A DNA stretch of 64,000 nt from an uncultured bacterium. GTDB taxonomy: Bacteria; Cyanobacteriota; Vampirovibrionia; Gastranaerophilales; Gastranaerophilaceae. How positions within the stretch are numbered: position 1 is the stretch's first letter; each line of letters opens with the position of its first letter. The DNA lies in NCBI GenBank assembly GCA_949035555.1, contig CAROLD010000008.1, positions 5,678 to 69,677 of the forward strand, read 5' to 3'. The translations under genes and the position numbers were made by a program. Below the pieces are notes generated by a model. It searched no databases. It had not been told where the DNA came from and was given only the letters and a program-made list of their open reading frames with translations. Below are positions 42,607-50,474 of the stretch, in pieces.

Positions 42607-42642
42607 AAAAAGCGGGATTGAAATTTCAATCCCGCTTTTTTT
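42605..42642. terminator. Bidirectional intrinsic terminator
   Basis: The perfect stem AAAAAAAGCGGGATTGAAA and its complement lies between two convergent genes, overlapping both stops. A closely similar stem is at 63954. Confidence 0.9.
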
Positions 42643-43678
42643 ATAATTTTGACAATACATGCTGTAATCTGTCGAGTTTTTTGTTATCAGTACCAATACC
42701 ACACAAAAGCATTGTAGATTTTTCGTTGGTTCTTTCATCTTCAATATCAAAATCATCATACAGCATATCAGAAAGTTCATATCCTGAAATTCCGGGAACT
42801 TTTATTAAAACTTTCGTCGGATCATCTCCAAAGAACTCACATCCGCGGCATTTTTCACGAATTTTATCAAGACGTGTAATAAGGTTATCAATAGTCTTTC
42901 TGCCATCTCTTGAGTCTAAATATTCAATATTAGCTTCAATTGAAGCCAATAGAGGATAAGACGGAGAAGTTGTCATAAACATACTCAGAGCCGGTTCGAC
43001 ATCAATTTCACAATTACAATGTAATAGTGCTGTAGGATTCAATCCTCCTGCTGTTTTATGAAGAGACTGAACTGTAAAATCAGACACATTCACCGCTGAT
43101 AACGGTAATCTGTCTGAAAAAGGATATAATGCCCCGTGAGCTTCATCAACAATCAAAAAAGCTTCATGACGCTCACAAATTGCCTTAATTTCTTCAATGT
43201 CAGAAATTATCCCCTCGTATGTGGGAGAGGTGATAATCACAGTTCTAATATTATACCTGCTTAAATAGTATTCAATAACATCAGGTTTAACCTCAAGCGG
43301 CACACCCCATTCAGGATCAATATCAAGATCAAAAGTAAGCGCCCTTGCCCCTGCAAGACGTACTGCATTAAAGTGGCACGGATGAGAATTTGACGCAATT
43401 AAAACTTTATCCCCTACCTGAGTACAGGATAATACTGCGGCAATTATTCCGCTTGTAGATCCATTCGTTAAAAATGTTGTGGAATATGTATGATAAATTG
43501 ACCTTGCCCATAATTGAGCCTGTTCCAGAGCATCTTGCGGATTGTGACATTCGGTTTCAGAAATGTCAAGTTTGTACATCTCTTTGAGAGGTGAATAAAT
43601 AAACTCTCTTTGTGAATGTGACGGGGTTGTAAAAAGAGTTTTGTGAATTTTACGTTCCAAAAGTTCTATTAAGCTCAT
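42641..43678 (-). CDS. PLP-dependent Orn/Lys/Arg decarboxylase-fold enzyme, short form
   Basis: A 345-residue fold-type I PLP enzyme. The N-terminus has TPSHSQ; FLTNGSTSGIIAAVLSCTQVGDKVLI is the PLP phosphate region; SPTYEGIISDIEEI and VDEAHGALYPF follow (Asp178 binds the pyridine N); and VQSLHKTAGGLNPTA holds the Schiff-base Lys208. These match the major domain of Orn/Lys/Arg decarboxylases. It is much shorter than the usual 450-480 residues because most of the C-terminal domain is missing. Arginine, lysine or ornithine could be the substrate. It starts 7 bases after the PilZ-domain gene, so the two are cotranscribed. Confidence 0.88.
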   Translation of the reverse strand: MSLIELLERKIHKTLFTTPSHSQREFIYSPLKEMYKLDISETECHNPQDALEQAQLWARSIYHTYSTTFLTNGSTSGIIAAVLSCTQVGDKVLIASNSHPCHFNAVRLAGARALTFDLDIDPEWGVPLEVKPDVIEYYLSRYNIRTVIITSPTYEGIISDIEEIKAICERHEAFLIVDEAHGALYPFSDRLPLSAVNVSDFTVQSLHKTAGGLNPTALLHCNCEIDVEPALSMFMTTSPSYPLLASIEANIEYLDSRDGRKTIDNLITRLDKIREKCRGCEFFGDDPTKVLIKVPGISGYELSDMLYDDFDIEDERTNEKSTMLLCGIGTDNKKLDRLQHVLSKL

Positions 43679-43685
43679 AAATTAC

Positions 43686-44276
43686 CTATTTATTTTTTAT
43701 TTCAACGCTTCTTTTAGCACAGAATTGTGTCAAAATCATTTTGTCATGACCTGATTTATAAACAAATTGTCCTGAAACGGTATAACCGCCTTCGTTTCTT
43801 TTTTCAATTCTTATAGGTTGAAATTCACAAGCAAGTGATTGGTTATCATATAGCGGAACTGACACAGCAAAAGAAGCATCAATATTGATATTTGCATAGG
43901 TTTTAAATTTCATACCCCCTGCGGAGATGTCAAGTGTTGAAATGTTATAAATATTACCACTGTTATTCAATTCCAAATCGTGTAGGAATTTAATACGTGT
44001 GTATTGACGTCTTTGCAAAAATTTATGCTTAGCCGGACTTGCAATGACAAGAGTTTTACCGTTTATTTCTTTTGCATAAGAGTCAAAATATAATTTACCG
44101 CGTGAAGTTTGAGTATAAAATTCGCAATAAGTATTTAAAAGAATATTCTCAGGTTCATAATCAAGTTCCAGCGTAAAATCACCGGCTCTGACGGATGTAA
44201 CTTTTCCTCTGTTTGCAAATTTGAAATCCTGCGGTATCAATAATATTTCCTGATTTTCAACAACTAATTCTCTCAT
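43686..44276 (-). CDS. PilZ-domain protein (probable c-di-GMP effector)
   Basis: A 196-residue protein. The N-terminal beta domain (about 1-88: VTSVRAGDFTLELDYEPENILLNTYCEFYT) resembles the YcgR/FlgZ N-domain. The PilZ domain follows with RRQYTRIKF (the RxxxR c-di-GMP motif) near residue 93 and DISAGGMKF (the D/N-x-S-x-x-G motif) about 25 residues later. Both motifs needed for nucleotide binding are intact. The adjacent ATGs at 44279 and 44276 both fit; I chose 44276 for better spacing from AAAGGA. It is in one operon with the PLP enzyme, which hints that c-di-GMP may influence an amino-acid decarboxylation step. Confidence 0.88.
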   Translation of the reverse strand: MRELVVENQEILLIPQDFKFANRGKVTSVRAGDFTLELDYEPENILLNTYCEFYTQTSRGKLYFDSYAKEINGKTLVIASPAKHKFLQRRQYTRIKFLHDLELNNSGNIYNISTLDISAGGMKFKTYANINIDASFAVSVPLYDNQSLACEFQPIRIEKRNEGGYTVSGQFVYKSGHDKMILTQFCAKRSVEIKNK

Positions 44277-44349
44277 CATTATCCTTTCAAATAATACTCT
44301 AATATTATTTAAAATTATACATTAATATTATTATTAAGTCATAATGTTA

Positions 44350-44382
44350 AGAAAAGAAAAGCCCCTGTTCAATAACAAGGGC
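44350..44382 (-). terminator. Orphan intrinsic terminator on the minus strand
   Basis: On the minus strand GCCC-TTGTTATTGAACAG-GGGC (one mismatch) is followed by TTTTCTTTTC. No minus-strand gene lies directly upstream in the 275-base gap. Apart from this hairpin and the promoter at 44501, the gap holds nothing I can support. Confidence 0.55.
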
Positions 44383-44500
44383 AGCTGAGCAATCAGAAGA
44401 GTTGAGGATTTATACATAAATGATAAATATTTTTCAGTTCATTTTCATTGCGCTAAATAGCTAAAAATAAAAAAAAATATTGTCTAAAAGTACAAAATAT

Positions 44501-44530
44501 TTGATTTTTTCACCACGCACATGCTAAAAT
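44501..44530 (+). promoter_or_regulatory. Extended -10 promoter for the gene at 44554
   Basis: TTGATT and TAAAAT are separated by 18 bases, with TGC directly before the -10 box (extended -10). Confidence 0.7.
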
Positions 44531-44553
44531 ATTCTTAAACAGAAGGAGTTTTT

Positions 44554-44919
44554 ATGAAAAGATTATTATTAAGTTTAGTGATTTTCACTTTTGCAATTAT
44601 GTTAAATCAAGGCTCTGCACTTGCAGTATATTATACTGCCCCGAATGCCGGGAATATGAATTTTTATCCTATGATGCAGCGTCAGATGGAAAAAGAAGAA
44701 ACTCTGGATTTTATAAATAATCCTGAAGATTATCAGCAAAAACGGGAAGAAAAAGATGCTAAACTTGACTTTATAGAAGGAAAAACTGATGTTAACCCTT
44801 ATTTTAAACCGACATCTTTTAATCTTGGCGGAAATAAAGAAGAAGAATTGCCACAACAAAAACCAATGCAATTTACAAAAGACGAAAACGGGCAAATAAA
44901 AATTCAAAGTATAAAATAA
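44554..44919 (+). CDS. Small exported protein, unknown function
   Basis: A 121-residue protein with AAGGAG before the ATG and a signal peptide (MKRLLLSLVIFTFAIMLNQGSALA). The mature part of about 97 residues is Met-, Asn- and Gln-rich, then charged (QRQMEKEETLDFINNPEDY), and contains an internal near-repeat: LDFINN and LDFIEG, each after an acidic/basic stretch. It ends QIKIQSIK. No known domain; likely periplasmic. Its own promoter and terminator make it monocistronic. Confidence 0.72.
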   Translation: MKRLLLSLVIFTFAIMLNQGSALAVYYTAPNAGNMNFYPMMQRQMEKEETLDFINNPEDYQQKREEKDAKLDFIEGKTDVNPYFKPTSFNLGGNKEEELPQQKPMQFTKDENGQIKIQSIK

Positions 44920-44957
44920 CTAAAAAGGAAGGTTTTAAAACCTTCCTTTTTAGTTAT
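44916..44957. terminator. Bidirectional intrinsic terminator (42-base perfect palindrome)
   Basis: ATAACTAAAAAGGAAGGTTTT and its complement lie between two convergent genes. Confidence 0.9.
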
Positions 44958-46078
44958 TTTATTTTAACTGTTGGAACTACAGACATTCCGGGAACGATGT
45001 TATATTTTGAATAATCTTCATCAAAAACAATCTTAACAGGAACCCTTTGAACAATTTTTACATAACTGCCAACAGCGTTTTCCGGAGGGAATAAACTAGA
45101 CTTTGCACCTGTTGCACGCTGAATACTATCTATATGAGCTTTGAATTTTTTGTTAGGATAGGTATCAACTTTTACAAAGACTTTCTGTCCTTGATGCATA
45201 TGAGTAAGCTGACCTTCTTTAAAATTTGCAACAACCCAAACAGTACGGGGAACAACAGCGAGAAGCGGCTGACCGGTCTGAACATAATTTCCCTGTTCAA
45301 CACTGCGAGAAGCAATTACCCCATCAGACGGTGCGTATATTTTTGTATAACTCAAATTTAATTTTGCCTGCTCGACTTCGGCTTCAAGTCGTTGTATTTC
45401 AGCCTGTACAGTTCGTATTTTAGCTATTGAAGAATCCAATTCTGACTTCATTGCTTTTTTACGATTATATGCAAATTGATAATTTGCTTTAGAAACATCC
45501 AGTTCTTTTGAACTCCTGTCATAATCCTGTTTTGAAACAACTCCGGTTTTATACATTTCGTCATATCTTTTAAAATCTTTTCGAGCAAAATCAAGTTTTG
45601 ACATTGCCGAAGCGGTATCATCATCAGCTTGATGAACACCTGAGGTATTTTTTGAAACATCGTGTGATGATACATTTAAATGGGCTTTTGCTTCTGCTAA
45701 TCTTGCTTCCGCCTGAGATAATTTTACTATGTAGTCATTTGGATCGATTTCTAAGAGCAAATCACCTTTTTTAACGGACTCATTATCATCAACAAGCAGA
45801 TTAATTACAGGTCCTGAAACTCTTGGAGCTACAGAAATTATTCTGCCTTCGACAAAGGCATCATCGGTTGATTGATAATGAGTTGACATTACTGCGGCGT
45901 AAAACCCGATTAATATAAGAATAACGGCAGCAATAGCAGGAACAAATACGCGTTTTTTAGTTAATTTTGGACGTCTTTTCTTTAATCTGGCTTTTGCTAA
46001 AATTTCTAATTCTTCTTTTTTTCTTTTCTTACTTTTAGGTAAACGCGGGGCGTTATATTTTTCTTTATTTTCGGTCAT
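44954..46078 (-). CDS. HlyD/EmrA-type membrane fusion protein
   Basis: A 374-residue periplasmic adaptor of efflux pumps. A basic cytoplasmic N-terminus (about 40 residues) is followed by one membrane helix (FVPAIAAVILILIGFYAAV). Then comes the barrel-sandwich half QSTDDAFVEGRIISVAPRVSGPVINLLV, a coiled-coil hairpin (about 115-240), and the second half with SYTKIYAPSDGVIASRSVEQGNYV. The layout is that of EmrA, which pairs with the MFS pump EmrB, but no permease is adjacent. It lies 13 bases after the marR gene and shares a control region with the divergent tolC-like gene. Confidence 0.9.
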   Translation of the reverse strand: MTENKEKYNAPRLPKSKKRKKEELEILAKARLKKRRPKLTKKRVFVPAIAAVILILIGFYAAVMSTHYQSTDDAFVEGRIISVAPRVSGPVINLLVDDNESVKKGDLLLEIDPNDYIVKLSQAEARLAEAKAHLNVSSHDVSKNTSGVHQADDDTASAMSKLDFARKDFKRYDEMYKTGVVSKQDYDRSSKELDVSKANYQFAYNRKKAMKSELDSSIAKIRTVQAEIQRLEAEVEQAKLNLSYTKIYAPSDGVIASRSVEQGNYVQTGQPLLAVVPRTVWVVANFKEGQLTHMHQGQKVFVKVDTYPNKKFKAHIDSIQRATGAKSSLFPPENAVGSYVKIVQRVPVKIVFDEDYSKYNIVPGMSVVPTVKIK

Positions 46079-46090
46079 TTTTAACCTCTT

Positions 46091-46549
46091 TTATAACTGT
46101 ATATTCACTTTAGATAATAACTTATCCTTAATCTTTATTAAAACACCATGAAAAATTTCAATTTCTTCATCAGAAAAAGCCTCAACAGTTTCAGCCCAGG
46201 CATTTAAAATTTGAGGTAAAACCTGCAAATAGACATTCCTGCCGTCTTCTGTCAGGGCAATTTTAAAAACTTTTCTGCCGTTTACATCAGCGGTTTTTGT
46301 TACATACCCCTTATTTTCAAGAATACCAATAATTCTGGATACATTAGGTCTGTCTTTCAATGTAATTGCAGATATCTGGCGCTGATACAAATCATCATGG
46401 TCATACAAAGTTGCTAGAACAGAAAATTGTTCTGGCGTAATACCGAATTTACACCCAGAAAAGGTTTGACTTGCAAGCATTCTGGACAGGTTGCCAACTC
46501 CTGCAAGATTTATTCCAAGCCGATATTTTTCAAGTTTATTATTGTCCAT
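46091..46549 (-). CDS. MarR-family transcriptional regulator
   Basis: A 152-residue winged-helix regulator beginning MDNNKLEKYRLGINLAGV behind AAGGA. The recognition region is QISAITLKDRPNVSRIIGILENKGYVTKTADVNGRKVFKIALTEDG, including the wing D-x-x-x-R typical of MarR. It is the first gene of marR-emrA. MarR proteins usually bind palindromes in their own promoter and leave on binding a toxic ligand; the 36-base palindrome directly upstream is the obvious candidate site. An upstream extension of the frame to 46582 would run through this palindrome and is rejected. Confidence 0.92.
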   Translation of the reverse strand: MDNNKLEKYRLGINLAGVGNLSRMLASQTFSGCKFGITPEQFSVLATLYDHDDLYQRQISAITLKDRPNVSRIIGILENKGYVTKTADVNGRKVFKIALTEDGRNVYLQVLPQILNAWAETVEAFSDEEIEIFHGVLIKIKDKLLSKVNIQL

Positions 46550-46553
46550 GATA

Positions 46554-46589
46554 TTTCCTTTTGTGTTATCATAATAACACAAAAGGAAA
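46554..46589. promoter_or_regulatory. 36-base palindromic operator between marR and tolC genes
   Basis: Perfect 16-base arms (TTTCCTTTTGTGTTAT and its complement) flank CATA. Both divergent ribosome-binding sites (AAGGAAA) lie in the outer arms. TATCAT/CATAAT on the plus strand and TATTAT on the minus strand in the centre could serve as -10 boxes. Confidence 0.75.
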
Positions 46590-46597
46590 TAAGTAGC

Positions 46598-47968
46598 ATG
46601 AAAAGATTTACAATATTAATTATTTTAATAAATTTAACACTGTCAATTCCACAAACATTTGCAAAGCAAACTACAGAGAACCGCAATATTCAGTACCTTA
46701 ACATCGAATGGTGGAATGGTTTTAAAGACGAAAACTTAAATAATTATCTATCTCAGGTTTTAAAAAATAATCAAGATTTAAAAATAGCATCTATCAAAAC
46801 AAAACAATCCAAAGAAGTGATAAAACAAGCTTTTGCAAATCAGCTTCCGCAATTATATTTTAACGGAAATATTCAGCGGGAGTTTACGTCAAGCACACTA
46901 AAAATGGGCGAAGTTACCATACCTGATTACAATCAGGCAAGATATTATATGCCGCTCACAATGTCTTATGAAGTTGATATTTGGGGAGAAAATTATCTTA
47001 AAACTAAAAGTTTGAAAAAGCAGACTCAAATGATAAATGAAGATGAAAGAGCTGTGTACATATCAATAACTTCAGATTTTGCTGCAAATTATTATACACT
47101 AATAGGCATTGATAAACTAATTGAAAATCAATCCAAATTACTGGATATAGAAAAAAACATTGTAAAACTGGAAGAACAAAAATATCAAAGCGGACTTTGT
47201 CCGATATACGAAGTTTTATCAGAACGCCAGACATTTGATAAAATGCAGGAAAGATATAATTATTTGAAGGAAAGACAAGATATTTTGCAAAACCAAATGA
47301 TAATGCAATTAGGTGACAGATTTTTAAAAGATATAAAAAGAAGTGATTACAAAAGAATTTCAACGATTAAAATCCCGTCAGAACTTTCGACTGAACTAAT
47401 TCAATATCGTCCGGATATAAAAAAGGCAGAATATTATATTGAAAAGACAGGTATTGATATAAAGGCCGCTCGTCGAGACTTCCTGCCAAAATTTACAATA
47501 TACGGGCAAGCAGGATTTAATGCATATGATTGGTGTAGAATATTTGCTCCGCATACTTTCTTATCCAATATAGGAATTGTTCCACATATAGATTTATTTA
47601 CAGGCGGATATAAAAGATCTAAGCTAAGATATAGCAAGCTTGAATATGAAAAAGCCTTGCTTATTTATGAAAAAACAATATTAACATCAATACAAGAGCT
47701 TAATGACGCAATGATGAGCGTTAAGACTTCATCTTTAAATTATGAAAAAAGTCTTGAAAGATTTGATTTGGAAAAAGAAAAATTAAACCTTGCAAATTAC
47801 AGGTTTCAAACCGGTGCAGCCTCAAAACTTGATAATCTCAAAGATAGCCAGGCTGTTTTGATATTGGAAGAAGAGCTTGTTACAAACAATATAAATAGAT
47901 TTATTTCATCTATAAATTTATACAAAGCAACAGGCGGAAAAGATTATACCAAACCAATAGAATTATAA
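46598..47968 (+). CDS. TolC-family outer-membrane efflux protein
   Basis: A 456-residue protein with a signal peptide (MKRFTILIILINLTLSIPQTFA), started at 46598 behind AAGGAAA; the frame's long 5' extension would cover marR and is not credible. It has two similar halves of long helices, with family features such as LPQLYFNGNIQRE, SYEVDIWGE, and RPDIKKAEYYIEKTGIDIKAARRDFLPKFTIYGQAGF. The protein would form the trimeric outer-membrane channel of a tripartite pump with the EmrA-like adaptor encoded on the other side of the shared operator. Its stop overlaps the convergent histidine kinase stop by 6 bases. Confidence 0.92.
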   Translation: MKRFTILIILINLTLSIPQTFAKQTTENRNIQYLNIEWWNGFKDENLNNYLSQVLKNNQDLKIASIKTKQSKEVIKQAFANQLPQLYFNGNIQREFTSSTLKMGEVTIPDYNQARYYMPLTMSYEVDIWGENYLKTKSLKKQTQMINEDERAVYISITSDFAANYYTLIGIDKLIENQSKLLDIEKNIVKLEEQKYQSGLCPIYEVLSERQTFDKMQERYNYLKERQDILQNQMIMQLGDRFLKDIKRSDYKRISTIKIPSELSTELIQYRPDIKKAEYYIEKTGIDIKAARRDFLPKFTIYGQAGFNAYDWCRIFAPHTFLSNIGIVPHIDLFTGGYKRSKLRYSKLEYEKALLIYEKTILTSIQELNDAMMSVKTSSLNYEKSLERFDLEKEKLNLANYRFQTGAASKLDNLKDSQAVLILEEELVTNNINRFISSINLYKATGGKDYTKPIEL

Positions 47969-49696
47969 CATTTCGACTTGATTTGCAACAGCTTTTGAAG
48001 ATTTTAGAGGAATTAAAAATCCAAAAGTATTACGCTGTTTTTTTGAACTCTCAGCAATAATTTGACCTTCATGGGCTTCAATTATTCGTTTGGATAAATA
48101 CAACCCGAGTCCAATTCCAACTTTGTTAAATTTATCTGAATGTGTAACATATTTTCTGAATAAATCCGCAAGAGCATCAGGTTCTATATACGGGCTGGAA
48201 TTTTGAACTCTGACTTCAAGATTCTTGCCGCATTTCCTTGCAACAACCATTACCTCTGTTGTTTTATAAGCATAGTTTATGGCATTGGATAATAAGTTGA
48301 TAATTACTCTTTTTAATTCAATCTTATCAGCATCTACAAACAATTCAGACCTGTCATCGAATTGAATTGTAACCTTGTTTTCAGCTGTCAGATTTGATAT
48401 TTCATGAATACTTTCTTTTATCATTTTTACAACGTCAAAAGATGAGTAATTTAATGTTATGTCTCCGTTTTCAAACTTATATGTTGATAACAGCGTATAA
48501 ACCATATCGTACATATAATTACATGAATCCAGTGTTAACTTGAGCATTTCTTTTTGTTCTTCATTAAAATATCCTAATTGCCCGCTGAGAAGAAGTTCCA
48601 AGGCTCTAACCTGAGCTATTGTCGGGGTTTTTAAGTCATGACTCAATGTCGCAATATAAGTTTCTCTTTGTTCAGCCATTCTTTTCTCTTTTTCGATACA
48701 ACTTGCAAATGTTGATATAGCATAAATTTTTCCATCATTATGTCTTAGCGGAGTTTTATGAACAAAATACCAGTATTTCTCTCCATTTTTAGCTATAAAT
48801 TGGCGTTCATACTGCATATTGACATTATTTGCAAGAACATTACAATCTTCTTTCATTATCTCTGCTTTAAATTCGTTAATGTCAAAATAATTCTTTTCTC
48901 CGGAAAATGTAATGTCAACACCATTTATAAAAAGGTTGTTTGCTCTGTCATTGCCTAACAAAAAATTCCCCTCAGTATCAATAATATAAGCAAGCATAGG
49001 TGAATTATTAAGCAAATCTTGCAGTTTAGAATTAGAAAAGGCTAAGGCTTCATTAAGATTTAGGGCATCCGTTACATCTCTGCTTAAGGTTAATATCCCA
49101 ACGACCTCATTGTTACTTATAATAGGTGCAGAAATAACTTCATATTTATGTTCTAATTCATCATCCATATTACAAGTAAGTAAAAAAGTCTGAGTTGTAC
49201 CTTCCTTTAATACCAGATTGTTAAATTTTAATATTAAATTTGCCTGTTCGGAAGGAAATAAATCTTTTGGAGTTTTACCAATAATTTCAGAAGTATCTTT
49301 TCTGCCGGCAAATGGTATAAATTTTTTAGAACACATTGCATAACGAAGTTTTGAATCTTTAAAAGTTATCAAATCCGGAGAATTTTCAAAAATAATATCA
49401 AGAAGAGCATCTACATGACAACTGCCACAACCTAAATTTGCGGCACTTGTTTTACAGTATTTATATCTTAAAAATTCATCGTCTTTGACATTCAGTTTAT
49501 GATTAAAAAAGAAATTATTAAAAATTTGTTCCAAAGTTAAGAACAAAATTGCAGCTGCTATTGCACTTTTGGTAGAACATAAGCCTGTATGTAAGACTGA
49601 GCAGCTAAAGAAAAACAAAATAACAGCAAAGAATATTAAATGAGTCAATATCATACGTAATCTTATACTGAATATTTTATGTTTAAATAAAATCAT
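47963..49696 (-). CDS. Membrane PAS-domain sensor histidine kinase
   Basis: A 577-residue kinase. Two hydrophobic helices near the start (about 14-33 and 43-60) form a membrane hairpin. Two PAS-like domains follow (about 95-215 and 220-340). The phosphoacceptor segment ATLSHDLKTPT (H-box) is near residue 350. The ATPase region has NLLSNAINYA (N-box), SSPYIEPDALADLF and GIGLGLYLSKRIIEAH (G-box). CGSCH at 90-94, between membrane hairpin and first PAS domain, looks like a heme or metal site by motif but lies on the cytoplasmic side. The start overlaps the upstream response-regulator gene by 14 bases, so the pair is coupled. Confidence 0.92.
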   Translation of the reverse strand: MILFKHKIFSIRLRMILTHLIFFAVILFFFSCSVLHTGLCSTKSAIAAAILFLTLEQIFNNFFFNHKLNVKDDEFLRYKYCKTSAANLGCGSCHVDALLDIIFENSPDLITFKDSKLRYAMCSKKFIPFAGRKDTSEIIGKTPKDLFPSEQANLILKFNNLVLKEGTTQTFLLTCNMDDELEHKYEVISAPIISNNEVVGILTLSRDVTDALNLNEALAFSNSKLQDLLNNSPMLAYIIDTEGNFLLGNDRANNLFINGVDITFSGEKNYFDINEFKAEIMKEDCNVLANNVNMQYERQFIAKNGEKYWYFVHKTPLRHNDGKIYAISTFASCIEKEKRMAEQRETYIATLSHDLKTPTIAQVRALELLLSGQLGYFNEEQKEMLKLTLDSCNYMYDMVYTLLSTYKFENGDITLNYSSFDVVKMIKESIHEISNLTAENKVTIQFDDRSELFVDADKIELKRVIINLLSNAINYAYKTTEVMVVARKCGKNLEVRVQNSSPYIEPDALADLFRKYVTHSDKFNKVGIGLGLYLSKRIIEAHEGQIIAESSKKQRNTFGFLIPLKSSKAVANQVEML

Positions 49697-50339
49697 ATCT
49701 GAAATTCCTAACCATATCTTCTACTTTTTTTGTTTTTGCTAACTTTTTAAAAATTGAACACACACAGTTTGCAAGATCTGGTAATTGGATATTAAGATAT
49801 TGAGCAACTTCCTGCTTCTCAAACCCTTTTAATACCATATTTATCAAAGTACACTCTGTAGAGTTCAACATAGTTCTAAAATAGGCATAATCATGTTCAG
49901 GCAAAGATTTGATAAAATTAAATATCAACAGCTGAACCCGATAATCAATCCATAATTCTCCATCTAAAACTTTATCAATAACTTTCATTAATCCTTCTTG
50001 AGTAATGTCTTTTAAAACATAAGCATCAACATTGCCAAACAATGCAGATAGAATTTCGGCATCACTGTTTGTTGATGTTAATAAAACAATTTTTGTACAA
50101 GGATTCATCGATTTAATCAGCCTGGAGGCTTCAACACCATTCATATACGGCAAGCATAAATCCAGCAAAACTAAATCTACTTGATGATTTTTTATATAAG
50201 CAAGACTGTCCTCAGCATTATCAAATTGTGCACAGACATTTAAGTCTGCACGCGGGGCAATCATTTTCTTTAAAATTACGCGGGTAAGTGCATAATCGTC
50301 AACAATAACTATATTTTGGATATCATTCTTCTTTTCCAT
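49683..50339 (-). CDS. Response regulator with NarL-like layout and diverged HTH
   Basis: A 218-residue protein. The receiver domain (1-125) has the acidic pair Asp14-Asp15, phosphoacceptor Asp60 (VDLVLLDLCLPYMNG), Thr88 and Lys110 (AYVLKD), so it is complete. The C-terminal part (about 155-218: LNSTECTLINMVLKGFEKQEVAQYLNIQ) follows the LuxR/NarL HTH pattern L-T-x-x-E-x-x-V-L-x-L-x-x-x-G-x-x-x-x-E-I-A-x-x-L, but its recognition helix is diverged and ends in an extra basic/aromatic tail. It is the first gene of the two-component operon. Confidence 0.9.
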   Translation of the reverse strand: MEKKNDIQNIVIVDDYALTRVILKKMIAPRADLNVCAQFDNAEDSLAYIKNHQVDLVLLDLCLPYMNGVEASRLIKSMNPCTKIVLLTSTNSDAEILSALFGNVDAYVLKDITQEGLMKVIDKVLDGELWIDYRVQLLIFNFIKSLPEHDYAYFRTMLNSTECTLINMVLKGFEKQEVAQYLNIQLPDLANCVCSIFKKLAKTKKVEDMVRNFRYDFI

Positions 50340-50395
50340 ATTCCCAGCCTTTCTGATGAGTATTTTTATTTAACAATATTCGGGAAAATATTTAA

Positions 50396-50413
50396 ATTAC
50401 CAAGGTGGGTAAT
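50396..50413. promoter_or_regulatory. ATTACC-N6-GGTAAT inverted repeat upstream of the response regulator
   Basis: A 6-base inverted repeat about 60-75 bases upstream of the regulator start. The same hexamers recur in the adjoining hairpin at 50424-50453, giving four copies in 60 bases. Confidence 0.45.
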
Positions 50414-50423
50414 ATCCAAATAT

Positions 50424-50453
50424 AAAGTCGGGTAATATTTATTACCCGACTTT
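50424..50453 (-). terminator. Hairpin after the PfkB gene, probable terminator
   Basis: AAAGTCGGGTAAT and ATTACCCGACTTT form a strong stem 22 bases after the PfkB stop. The following T run on the minus strand is broken (TTTATATTT), so termination may be partial. Confidence 0.65.
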
Positions 50454-50474
50454 AGCTGACTGTACTATTTAATT

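Noticed and set aside
46427..46597. Long N-terminal extension of the TolC-like protein
   Set aside because: It overlaps the marR coding region on the other strand and lacks a signal peptide; the ATG at 46598 has both a ribosome-binding site and a signal peptide.
49414..49428. CGSCH in the histidine kinase as a c-type heme site
   Set aside because: The motif lies after two membrane helices, on the predicted cytoplasmic side, and no cytochrome maturation gene is in view. Metal or disulfide roles are equally possible.
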